A stretch of DNA of 64,000 nucleotides from Arctic95D-9 sp035967665 (GTDB taxonomy: Bacteria; Verrucomicrobiota; Verrucomicrobiia; Verrucomicrobiales; DEV007), in assembly GCA_035967665.1 (NCBI GenBank), contig JAYWLB010000046.1:62001-126000 (forward strand), in the 5' to 3' direction. A program made the position numbers and the translations under genes. The number at the start of each line of letters is the position of its first letter. Position 1 is the first letter of the stretch. Below, in pieces: positions 16,919-22,274 of the stretch. The notes below the pieces were generated by a model. That model made no database searches, had not been told where the DNA came from, and saw only the letters and a program-made list of their open reading frames with translations.

Positions 16919-17178
16919 ACACAAAATCATTTCAATGAACCCTGTATTATTCATATCGAACTCAATTTTACCGCTGCTCCGCAGTTGGGGGAGTTGTGGT
17001 CATCCGATCGAGAGCTTGCGCTTGAGATTTGATGCGCTCGATAGTTTCGGCGGCATGCGCAATTCCTATTGCGTAGCGTCGAAGCCGAAACATCAAGGGA
17101 CAGAGAAAGAACTCAACCAGGGGAGGGCCCCGTTCACTTAGTAGTGCTGCATTTTAACGCCAGCTAAGCGTCGTGAAC
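16919..17178 (+). ncRNA. candidate structured RNA, unnamed family
   Basis: No ORF fits. Two long hairpins are visible, ATCGAG...CTCGAT around 17005-17045 with an inner GCGC/GCGC, and TTTCGGC...GCCGAAA around 17044-17092 with an inner CGCAAT/ATTGCG, enclosed by distal pairing of GTTG/GAGTT near 16985-17000 with AACTC/CAAC near 17110-17118. A further hairpin, GTTCAC (17132-17137) with GTGAAC (17173-17178), carries a small GCTG/CAGC arm with an anticodon-like loop and runs into the terminator. I checked for tmRNA, SRP and 6S hallmarks and did not find convincing ones. Confidence 0.4.
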
Positions 17179-17209
17179 CCGCTCTCCTGTAAGGAAGCGG
17201 GTTTTTTAT
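17176..17209 (+). terminator. strong intrinsic terminator
   Basis: AACCCGCT (17176-17183) pairs with AGCGGGTT (17196-17203), with an inner TCC/GGA, followed by TTTTTATT. It ends the candidate RNA transcript starting near 16919. Confidence 0.85.
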
Positions 17210-17520
17210 TGCCCCAAATGAAGGGCGGACAAAACGGACGCCCCGGAAACTAGGAATTATATAAAAATGAATTCCCGTTGAATCGGGAACCGACAAAAAG
17301 AAAGAATTTAGAAAAAGGAAAACCCGCTGTCAGCGGCAACTGACAACGGGTTTAAAGGAAGCAAAAGACCGGTAAATTTGATCAGTTGTTCGCAAAGCAA
17401 TGATAAGCGATCAAACGAATCCGGTCAAGGATGGGGAGCTGTTCAGCTCTTTAACCGGATAATTGTATCTATATACAAATCTATGTTTCCTGAAAATGTA
17501 TTTATTTAAAATTAGAAAAA
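17210..17520. other. gene-free DNA with three nested hairpins
   Basis: No ORF or known RNA family. Three strong inverted repeats stand out: TTCCCG/CGGGAA near 17271-17289; AACCCG with TGTCAG paired to CTGACA and CGGGTT (about 17329-17361); and GACCGG with TTTGATC paired to GATCAAA and CCGGTC (about 17367-17426). The third resembles an outer stem plus inner stem around a 25-base loop. A fourth, GAGCTG TT CAGCTC, follows near 17436. These are probably folded parts of one or more RNAs of the island. Confidence 0.4.
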
Positions 17521-17593
17521 TCAAAAGGCCTTCAGGGAGGTGTGCCTGCTAAACACCGAAACGTCCGCCGGGAAATCCTGCGGCTTCCTTTGA
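17521..17593 (+). ncRNA. tRNA-like RNA with GCT (Ser) anticodon-type loop
   Basis: TCAAA at the 5' end pairs with TTTGA at the 3' end. The middle arm GGTGT/ACACC encloses CTGCTAA, the exact loop of Ser(GCT) tRNAs, but as part of a nine-base loop. A third arm CCGC/GCGG holds a loop without TTCRANY. Only about ten bases stand where a D arm should be. It looks like a decayed or specialised tRNA rather than a translational one. Confidence 0.45.
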
Positions 17594-17708
17594 AAAACAG
17601 GGAAACGGTGTTCGTTCTTTTTTAATGTGATACGGGATGTCTTTTTGACGTTTCGGAGAAGCCCGGGGTTCACTCATTCTTCCCGCCTGAATGACTCAAA
17701 TGAAATTA

Positions 17709-17791
17709 AACAGGGTTAGTCTCCTGAGGCAACGGGGTTGGATGGGGGATTCAAGAGGGTTAGGTCCATGGCCCAACAGGGTTGGATGGAC
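17709..17791. repeat. 22-bp-step AACAGGGTT array, copy B (four units)
   Basis: Cores AACAGGGTT at 17709, AACGGGGTT at 17731, AAGAGGGTT at 17753 and AACAGGGTT at 17775 are spaced by exactly 22 bp. Here the core is in the reverse orientation relative to the ACCCTGTT copies elsewhere. The 13 spacer bases between cores vary. Confidence 0.7.
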
Positions 17792-17831
17792 CCTTCCGAA
17801 ACGGGAGAGGATTCCGTATCTCGAAATTACA

Positions 17832-17936
17832 AGCAAGTCGCGCACCGGTTGTGCACGATGGACTCCAAATCCAACGATTCCCGGAACAAGCTGTCCGGGA
17901 CAGCACCGGGGCGACTTGCTCATTTTCTTTTTTTCC
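17832..17936 (+). ncRNA. tRNA-like RNA with CCA (Trp) anticodon loop and 10-bp terminal stem
   Basis: A 10-bp terminal helix, AGCAAGTCGC (17832-17841) with GCGACTTGCT (17911-17920), is three pairs longer than a tRNA acceptor. Inside are a D-like arm GCAC/GTGC, an anticodon arm TGGA CTCCAAA TCCA giving CCA, and a six-pair arm TCCCGG/CCGGGA with the loop AACAAGCTGT instead of a T loop. TTTTCTTTTTTT follows at once, so the terminal stem may double as terminator. The same 10-bp stem could equally be a Ro-binding Y-RNA stem. Confidence 0.6.
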
Positions 17937-17949
17937 GGCTGACGCCGGA

Positions 17950-18048
17950 GTAAAAGGTTAAAGGTGAAAAGTAAAAGGTGGCTGGCGCTAGTTCGCAGAG
18001 CCCCTGACTTTTTACCTTTTGCTTTTAACTTTTTACCGCAGCCCTGCT
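17950..18048. repeat. dispersed A-rich inverted repeat
   Basis: A stretch built of AAAAGGT/AAAGGTGAAAAG elements (about 17951-17980) faces an inverted, imperfect copy (ACTTTTTACC, CTTTTAACTTTTTACC; about 18007-18037), separated by 27 bases. A related pair flanks the region 31621-31790. In both places it neighbours a 22-bp-step array. It has no coding potential. Confidence 0.55.
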
Positions 18049-18064
18049 GCGAGAAAATTTGGCG

Positions 18065-18158
18065 GCCTGGCGTCGTTAGATGATCCTGTCGTGAGGCAGG
18101 GAAAAGGTGAGTCTGCCCGGACTTGCCGCCTCGGACTTTGGTTCGGGGACAGCCAGGC
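18065..18158 (+). ncRNA. cloverleaf-like RNA without clear anticodon
   Basis: GCCTGGC (18065-18071) and GCCAGGC (18152-18158) form a seven-pair terminal stem of acceptor length. It encloses three strong arms: CCTGTC/GGCAGG, GGTGAGTC/GACTTGCC (two wobble pairs) and CCTCGGA/TTCGGGG (wobbles). The layout recalls a type II tRNA with a long variable arm, but no standard anticodon loop or T loop is present. Confidence 0.4.
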
Positions 18159-18507
18159 AAACCTGATTCTGTGAATTTCGTGGCCTTACAAGCTGCGGAA
18201 TTATGCTGGAAGATGGGGGACGCTTCTGTTGTTGATGGCAAATGCTCAGGCAACAGGCAGAGGTAGCAGCCTGCAGAGTCTCCACGCAAACATCGACAGC
18301 TAAGAATGAAGGGCAGTTTTATCGTGCGAGGCAATTTTGCCGCCGAGTGCGATGAAGCAGTTGATCGGTAAGGGATGGCCTGTTTCGGGTCGTCCCAAGT
18401 CGCGTAGACGGTTCGAGACCTTTGGTATGAGGCCGGACAAAAGGCGTGTGGGATTCGGTTGCTCAAAAAGCAATGGAACCGCAGGATGTGCACGTCTTTC
18501 AGGGAGA
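18159..18507. other. gene-free stretch with scattered hairpins
   Basis: Inverted repeats CTGTTG/CAACAG (about 18228-18258), ATCG...CGAT around GGCA/TGCC (about 18322-18354) and TTGCT/AGCAA near 18458-18472 are visible. Short ORFs on both strands (for example 18300-18521 on minus) have no recognisable similarity and overlap these structures. I see no convincing gene. Confidence 0.35.
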
Positions 18508-18583
18508 AAGCAATTAGCCAAATTGGTATAGGCGATAGACTTCTAATCTATAGTTGCGGGTTCGAGTCCCGCATTGTTCACCA
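18508..18583 (+). tRNA. tRNA-Arg (TCT), CCA encoded
   Basis: D arm GCC/GGC with GG in the loop, anticodon arm ATAGA CTTCTAA TCTAT (anticodon TCT at 18542-18544, reads AGA), four-base variable region, T arm GCGGG TTCGAGT CCCGC, discriminator A and genomic CCA (18581-18583). The acceptor AAGCAAT/ATTGTTC has an A-C mismatch at the first pair. The T loop is canonical, unlike most other tRNAs here. Confidence 0.85.
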
Positions 18584-19077
18584 CGAACGCAAAGTCGCAT
18601 CCACGATGATAGCGAAAATGGCTTAATTTCCGACTGGCTTCGGCCGGAATCGGGATCCGACGAGACTCGCGAGGTCTCTGACGATTGATGGGAAGCTGCA
18701 CGGTGGGGTGATCGCCCCTTTGTGGCCCGGCAGGGTCAACGGTAAGCGGAACGTCGAGTAGCGATTGTCGAATGGGTCCAACGCCTGACCCGTAAACTAA
18801 ACGGCAGCCATGTAGAGATACGCCATGCGGGGCTCATAGTCCCCGGTGGCGTGGAACGAGTCGGGAAGGCGGGCCATGCAGGTCTGCGATAATCCGGCAC
18901 AAGTTTCTACAGTAGTGGGTGTCCTTCTCAGCCCGCATCAGCAAATCACAGCTCATTTTTTTCAGTCGGTTCAACCGACATATCCGCGGTGAGGTCCCGC
19001 CGAAGCCGGCTTCGTAGATGCGCATTGCAGGATGTAATGCACTTCGCTGATCCCACCCTCCATAATCAATTTAACAA
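18584..19077. other. structured, gene-free segment of the island
   Basis: A run of strong hairpins: TTCCGA/TCGGGA over a UUCG-capped CTGGC/GCCGG (about 18629-18657), GAGAC/GTCTC (18663-18679), GGGG/CCCC near 18703-18717, GGGTC/GACCC (18774-18791), GCGGGC/GCCCGC spanning about 18868-18938, GTCGGTTCAACCGAC (T-arm-like, 18965-18979) and CGAAGCC/GGCTTCG (19003-19016). Within it, 18820-18852 is a mini-stem ACGCCA/TGGCGT around GGGG CTCATAGT CCCC, which displays a CAT anticodon-type loop without D or T arms. No ORF is convincing. Confidence 0.4.
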
Positions 19078-19165
19078 AGGCGTGCGTCGGAGTAAGAGAG
19101 CCGAGTCGGTCTGTAAAACCGAAGCCATCAAGGCTGCGTGGGTGCAAATCCCACCGCGCCTACCA
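19078..19165 (+). tRNA. tRNA-Tyr (GTA), CCA encoded, GTGC T-loop
   Basis: Acceptor AGGCGTG/CGCGCCT pairs fully; D arm TCGG/CCGA with a loop lacking the usual GG; anticodon arm TCGGT CTGTAAA ACCGA (GTA at 19113-19115); long variable arm AGCC/GGCT as expected for bacterial tRNA-Tyr; T arm GTGGG TGCAAAT CCCAC; discriminator A plus genomic CCA. The T loop has G at position 55 where elongator tRNAs have T (pseudouridine). Confidence 0.85.
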
Positions 19166-19229
19166 TTTATACAATCCGGAATTGGGCGAAGTCGTATTCC
19201 ATCAATGAATCGTCAATCTTGAACTTAAT

Positions 19230-19302
19230 TTCTCCGAAGCATTAACAGTGATGCACCGGCCTTTTAATCCGGTGAAGAAGGGGCAGTACCTTCCGGGGAA
19301 AC
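19230..19302 (+). ncRNA. tRNA-like RNA with TTT (Lys) anticodon loop
   Basis: A full cloverleaf can be drawn: eight-pair acceptor TTTCTCCG (19230-19237) with CGGGGAAA (19295-19302), D arm GCAT/ATGC, anticodon arm ACCGG/CCGGT around CCTTTTAAT (anticodon TTT at 19264-19266), and a five-pair third arm GAAGG/CCTTC with loop GGCAGTA. The acceptor is one pair too long, the anticodon loop is nine bases, and the T loop lacks every conserved base. No CCA follows. Confidence 0.55.
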
Positions 19303-19395
19303 TTTAAGATGAACCTTTGGATTTCGGATCTGCTATTTTTCCGCCGCGAATTCGGCGGCTTCAATTGGCCATTTTAAAATCATCAATCTTAGATC

Positions 19396-19468
19396 CCAGT
19401 CGTGGTGTAACCAGATAGCATTCTACCCTGTGAAGGTAGCGGTGCGGGTGCAAGTCCCGTCGACCGGA
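19396..19468 (+). tRNA. tRNA-His (GTG), GTGC T-loop
   Basis: Anticodon arm CTACC CTGTGAA GGTAG (GTG at 19430-19432) and T arm GCGGG TGCAAGT CCCGT. Acceptor CCAGTCG/CGACCGG has one A-C mismatch. The D stem is weak and its loop (GTAACCAGAT) lacks the GG needed for the normal elbow. CCA is not encoded. The T loop has G at position 55, as in the neighbouring Tyr and Ser genes. Confidence 0.75.
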
Positions 19469-19479
19469 TTTATTTTGTT

Positions 19480-19558
19480 GGCGCTCAGGCAGGGCCTGCA
19501 TCCTGCTGCATGCGGAGACTCCGATCGCGGAGCTTGTCCTGCCGGCAGGAGGCGCGCC
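19480..19558 (+). ncRNA. tRNA-like RNA with GCA (Cys) anticodon-type loop
   Basis: GGCGC (19480-19484) pairs with GCGCC (19554-19558). Inside are an arm GCAGG/CCTGC with loop GCCTGCAT, where T then GCA fits a Cys anticodon, an arm CTCCG ATCG CGGAG, and a palindromic arm TCCTG CCGG CAGGA. No D arm or TTCRANY loop is present. Confidence 0.4.
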
Positions 19559-19607
19559 GCTATTAAAGACACGTTCGCAGGTTTGCAGCCTACCGCGAAA
19601 AACTTTG

Positions 19608-19700
19608 GGAGCTTTCAACCGGACAAGCGTGCCGGCGTCGCCTGCTAAGCGATTGGTTCCGCAGCTGCGGAATGGGGTGCAAGTCTCCGGAGCTCCGCCA
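19608..19700 (+). tRNA. tRNA-Ser (GCT), CCA encoded, GTGC T-loop
   Basis: Acceptor GGAGCTT/GAGCTCC (one wobble), D stem CCGG/CCGG, anticodon arm GTCGC CTGCTAA GCGAT (GCT at 19644-19646), long variable arm TTCCGCAG/CTGCGGAA as required for serine tRNAs, T arm TGGGG TGCAAGT CTCCG, discriminator G and genomic CCA (19698-19700). The D loop (ACAAGCGTG) has no GG pair and the T loop has G55, so the D/T elbow should be atypical. Confidence 0.85.
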
Positions 19701-19765
19701 TTTTATTTATCAGCCGGAATGTGGGGGCGATCAGTCCTGAAGTTTCGAGGGAGGACGGGGTGAAA

Positions 19766-20677
19766 TCAATCGTGTTTGGCCTTCATCACGAGTTCCGCGA
19801 TGGAGCGGAGATTCCCGATGACATCCCGTTCCAGCGGATCGAGTGAAGCAACATTGCCGTCGATGGCTTTGGCAAGTGCCCTCGCACTGGTCTGATCAAA
19901 TTGCGGCTGAACAAAAATAAGTTTCACGCCATCTTTAATCGCCTGTTGAGAGAGGGCGGCCACTTGCTTCGGCGACGGGCCCCGGCTTCCAACTTCCACA
20001 GCGACTTGTTCGAGGCCGAAATCACGGGCGAAGTAGGCGAAGGCTCCATGGTAAACGTAAAACTGCGTGCCTTTGAGAGGGGCGAGGCTTTCCTGCAGTT
20101 CGAGGTTCACCCCGGCGAGTTCTTTTTGAAATGCAGCGACGTTCGCATCAATGGTCGCGTGGTCAGTTTGAGGCAGGAGTTCTTTGATTGTTCCCGCCAC
20201 GTTTACGGCTTGTTGCTGCAGGATTGCCGGTGAAAGCCAGACGTGTGGATCGTGGAGGTCTTCGTGAACATGAGAGCGCTTCTCCTCCTCGGTCGCTTCA
20301 GGGCGATGACTTGGATGGTCGCAGCTGCCTTCAAGGAGAGGCAGTCCTGCGAGGAGGCTGACCGATTTCGGGGCATCTTTCCCGTCGCCTACCTTTACGT
20401 AAAAGTTGCTCTCGAATCCGAGTTCGCCTGAAAAAAGGATATCAGCCCCGGAGATTTCGACGAGCTGACGAGCCGTTGGCGAATATTCGTGCGGATCGTC
20501 ATTCGGGCCGCAAATCGACTTTACGGTGATGAGGTCACCCGCGACTTTTTCGATGAGAAATTCATAAGGAGGTGCCGGAACGAAGACAAGGGGTTTCCCT
20601 TTATCGCCGGAATGGACCGGTGAGCAAGTGATGCTCACGATTGCCGCGAGCATCAGAAGATTCAGCGTTCGGCTCAT
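19766..20677 (-). CDS. znuA: zinc ABC transporter substrate-binding protein, ZnuA-like
   Basis: Periplasmic metal-binding protein of the cluster A-I family that delivers Zn (or Mn) to an ABC importer. Start set at ATG 20677 (303 residues) to begin with the signal peptide MSRTLNLLMLAAIVSITCS. Metal ligands: His in NDDPHEYSPTARQL, a His/Glu/Asp-rich loop (CDHPSHRPE, HVHEDLHDPHVWLSP) typical of zinc-specific members, His in YHGAFAYFARDFGL and Asp/Glu near the C-terminus. No permease or ATPase gene is adjacent. It lies 43 bp after the HMA gene, presumably one operon behind the paired palindromes at 21062-21130. Confidence 0.85.
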   Translation of the reverse strand: MSRTLNLLMLAAIVSITCSPVHSGDKGKPLVFVPAPPYEFLIEKVAGDLITVKSICGPNDDPHEYSPTARQLVEISGADILFSGELGFESNFYVKVGDGKDAPKSVSLLAGLPLLEGSCDHPSHRPEATEEEKRSHVHEDLHDPHVWLSPAILQQQAVNVAGTIKELLPQTDHATIDANVAAFQKELAGVNLELQESLAPLKGTQFYVYHGAFAYFARDFGLEQVAVEVGSRGPSPKQVAALSQQAIKDGVKLIFVQPQFDQTSARALAKAIDGNVASLDPLERDVIGNLRSIAELVMKAKHD

Positions 20678-20720
20678 AGGGACTGAGTGAGAGAAGTTCA
20701 AAGAGAGTTGGAATGCGCTC

Positions 20721-21041
20721 TTAAGATCCCTGCTTTCCCCAGCTGGTCACCTCGTAGTGCTCAGCATCGGCGATCGCGGATACGATCTGCGATTTGGAAA
20801 GGACAACGCTACCATCGGTGATGACTTCGAGCCGGTATTTCTCGTCTGACTTTTTCACGAGTCGAATTGTTTTGACGCCTTTGATTTTGCCAAGCGATCT
20901 CGCGATCTTCTGCTTGCAGGCAGTGCACTCAACACCTTTGACATCCCCTGCGTAAGTCGTTTCAGCGGCAACCAGGTTTGTCTGAGTCGCGAGGATTCCT
21001 GCAACAAGAAACAAAAGTAGAGTGTGGGGAAGCGATGTCAT
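20721..21041 (-). CDS. exported heavy-metal-associated (HMA) domain protein
   Basis: 106 residues with a signal peptide (about residues 1-26) and one HMA fold whose metal site is CTAC in KGVECTACKQKIARSLGKIKGV. Exported HMA proteins bind soft metals such as Cu, Hg or Zn in the periplasm (MerP-like). The genomic partner is znuA downstream, and a MerC-like membrane protein diverges from the same control region, so metal uptake or buffering is the likely theme. Confidence 0.75.
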   Translation of the reverse strand: MTSLPHTLLLFLVAGILATQTNLVAAETTYAGDVKGVECTACKQKIARSLGKIKGVKTIRLVKKSDEKYRLEVITDGSVVLSKSQIVSAIADAEHYEVTSWGKQGS

Positions 21042-21061
21042 TGGATTCTAAAATTTTAACG

Positions 21062-21130
21062 GATATTAATGCAAATCTCTTGCAATATCCTGCTGCGTGG
21101 AATAATTGCAAGTCCTTTGCATTAAGATAT
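21062..21130. promoter_or_regulatory. two Zur/Fur-type operator-like palindromes
   Basis: Box 1 (21062-21089) reads GATATTAATGCAAAT, three bases, then TTGCAATATC. Box 2 (21101-21130) is the same motif in the opposite orientation: its reverse complement shares TTAATGCAAA-NNN-CTTGCAAT. The boxes sit between the divergent HMA-znuA and MerC-like genes. Dyads of this size upstream of zinc-uptake genes are usually Zur sites in bacteria; the identity of the regulator is inferred. Confidence 0.55.
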
Positions 21131-21728
21131 GAGAGATCTTTCCTTAAGAGGTATCGAGTGTGATCCCGTTGCTCCCCTCCGGATACAATCGAGGCGGAAG
21201 CCGGGGGGACGAGTTTGTTCTCAGGCAGACCGTTTCGGCGTCGTCGCTTCGATTCTCTGTGCGGTTCATTGCGCCGTGACGCCACTCATTTTACTCATGG
21301 CTCCGGCATTCGGCGGAGTGTGGGCGCATCCTGCTTCTCACTGGGGAGCGGCCCTTCTGGTTGTCCCTCTCGCCTCAACAGCGATGGTTCACGGGTATCG
21401 CAAACACGGAAAAAAATGGGTCGTCGCCTGCGGTTCCACAGGGATTTTATTTCTACTCATAGGTGCTGTGCTTCCGTATTTGGATATTTCAACATTTCCT
21501 CTCTTTACTATGCCTGAGGCCGGCGACGTGACCTTCGTCTACGATGTTGAGACCGCGAGCACGGTGGGTGAGTGTCAGGATTCCTGCTGCCCGTCAATCG
21601 TTCAGAATGGCGACGGCACTTCACGTTTACATGTTCCCCCCGCCAGCATTGTCACCACCCTGGGAGGCATTGCCCTGATTATGACCCATCTCGGGAATCT
21701 CTGCAGTTGCAGAGGGTGCCGAAAGTGA
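21129..21728 (+). CDS. MerC-domain membrane protein
   Basis: 199 residues. DRFGVVASILCAVHCAVTPLILLMAPAFGG matches the MerC family, whose first membrane helix carries the metal-binding Cys residues (here Cys and CAVHC). Three or four hydrophobic segments follow in the first 125 residues. A C-terminal Cys-rich tail (ECQDSCCPS, CSCRGCRK) is extra. The start at 21129 is uncertain because it touches the operator-like box 2 and has only a weak ribosome site. Divergent from the znuA operon and probably coregulated. Confidence 0.65.
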   Translation: MRDLSLRGIECDPVAPLRIQSRRKPGGRVCSQADRFGVVASILCAVHCAVTPLILLMAPAFGGVWAHPASHWGAALLVVPLASTAMVHGYRKHGKKWVVACGSTGILFLLIGAVLPYLDISTFPLFTMPEAGDVTFVYDVETASTVGECQDSCCPSIVQNGDGTSRLHVPPASIVTTLGGIALIMTHLGNLCSCRGCRK

Positions 21729-21872
21729 GTCTGAAAACAGGTTTTGGACTCTGGTGGGTTTTTCCGGAATTGGCTCAGGGATTGAGCTTTTCCGATGACT
21801 GACGCTGAACGCCTGGCATTGCGTCAGTGTAAAAATTTACAGACCGGTCCCGACCGGTCAGAAGAACGATTT
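21729..21872. other. hairpin-rich leader before the Y RNA
   Basis: Three inverted repeats in sequence: CTGACGC/GCGTCAG (about 21802-21829), GTAAA/TTTAC (21831-21842) and ACCGGTC/GACCGGT (21843-21859). No ORF. These may be part of the primary transcript of the YrlA-like RNA or a terminator for the MerC-like gene. Confidence 0.4.
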
Positions 21873-21997
21873 CGGTTCAGCAGTGAGGCGATGGAGCTAC
21901 TTCGATTATGGATCGCGTGGTCGCGGGTTCGAATCCCGCTCTCCCGACTTCGGGAGGTAGCTCAGTGGTAGAGCACGTACACGCTCCTGCCTGATTT
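21873..21997 (+). ncRNA. yrlA: YrlA-type Y RNA with permuted tRNA-like module
   Basis: The ends pair to form a long interrupted stem: CGGTTCAG (21873-21880) with CTGAACCG (21990-21997), AGGC (21886-21889) with GCCT (21979-21982), GGAGC (21893-21897) with GCTCC (21973-21977), and TAC with GTA. The enclosed module has, in this order, a canonical T arm GCGGG TTCGAAT CCCGC, a seven-pair acceptor-like helix TCTCCCG/CGGGAGG closed by the loop ACTT, and a canonical D arm GCTC AGTGGTA GAGC. This is a tRNA cut at the anticodon and joined at the acceptor, which is the published plan of bacterial YrlA RNAs that bind the Ro60 orthologue Rsr. The Ro60 gene starts 277 bases downstream. Confidence 0.85.
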
Positions 21998-22017
21998 CTC
22001 TGAACCGTCTCTTTAAT

Positions 22018-22092
22018 TCCCGGGTCGTCCAACAGTTAGGATACCTGACTCTGAATCAGTAGATCATGGTGCAATTCCATGTCCGGGTGCCA
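22018..22092 (+). tRNA. tRNA-Gln (CTG), CCA encoded, GTGC T-loop
   Basis: Acceptor TCCCGGG/TCCGGGT (first pair open, a usual feature of tRNA-Gln), D arm GTCC/GGAT, anticodon arm CTGA CTCTGAA TCAG (CTG at 22051-22053), T arm CATGG TGCAATT CCATG, discriminator G and genomic CCA. The T loop again has G55. It sits only 20 bases after the Y RNA and is likely in the same transcript. Confidence 0.8.
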
Positions 22093-22110
22093 ATTTCGAA
22101 GCAGTGAGGA

Positions 22111-22181
22111 ACGGGGATACTTCGTAAACCATAAACACGACCACCCTGGAAAGGTGGTGCCGCAAGGCATCCAATCCCCGT
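22111..22181 (+). ncRNA. tRNA-like RNA with GGA (Ser) anticodon loop
   Basis: Eight-pair acceptor ACGGGGAT (22111-22118) with ATCCCCGT (22174-22181), D-like arm TCGT/ACGA, anticodon arm CCACC CTGGAAA GGTGG (GGA at 22148-22150), and a last arm TGCC GCAA GGCA with a GNRA tetraloop in place of the T arm. It lies between tRNA-Gln and the Ro60 gene. It has the identity loop of a serine tRNA but neither a long variable arm nor a T loop. Confidence 0.55.
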
Positions 22182-22253
22182 CCGGTTTTCTCTTCGATTC
22201 CATTTCGATGCATCACTCTTTGATGTTTCGACCTAACAAAAACCAAAACACCG

Positions 22254-22262
22254 AAAGGAGGT
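22254..22262 (+). promoter_or_regulatory. strong ribosome-binding site of the Ro60 gene
   Basis: AAAGGAGGT lies 12 bases before ATG 22275. A competing ATG at 22264 opens a four-codon ORF (ATGAACCAAATATGA) whose stop codon overlaps the Ro60 start codon, so translation of the mini-ORF could feed re-initiation at the main start. Confidence 0.5.
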
Positions 22263-22274
22263 AATGAACCAAAT

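Noticed and set aside
16919..17205. Naming the structured RNA as 6S RNA, tmRNA or SRP RNA
   Set aside because: A short stretch resembles a piece of enterobacterial 6S RNA (GCTCCGC-GTTGG), but the fold has side-by-side hairpins rather than one long bulged rod. No tRNA-like ends with a tag ORF and no GGAAGG/AGCA SRP apex were found.
17709..17791. CRISPR array
   Set aside because: The repeat core is about nine bases with 13-base variable parts and a fixed 22-bp step. CRISPR repeats are longer and spacers are about 30 bases; no cas gene is present.
17696..18493. 265-codon minus-strand ORF across the RNA island
   Set aside because: It covers the Trp-type RNA, two repeat families and the cloverleaf at 18065, lacks a ribosome site and has no family resemblance.
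18834..19025. 63-codon minus-strand ORF within the structured segment
   Set aside because: The composition (many Arg, Cys, His) and overlap with several hairpins argue against coding.
21873..21997. A circularly permuted tRNA gene used in translation
   Set aside because: The order T arm, acceptor, D arm fits a permuted tRNA, but joining the halves does not give a regular anticodon loop, and the ends continue pairing for many bases into a long stem. The Ro60 gene downstream makes a Y RNA the better reading.
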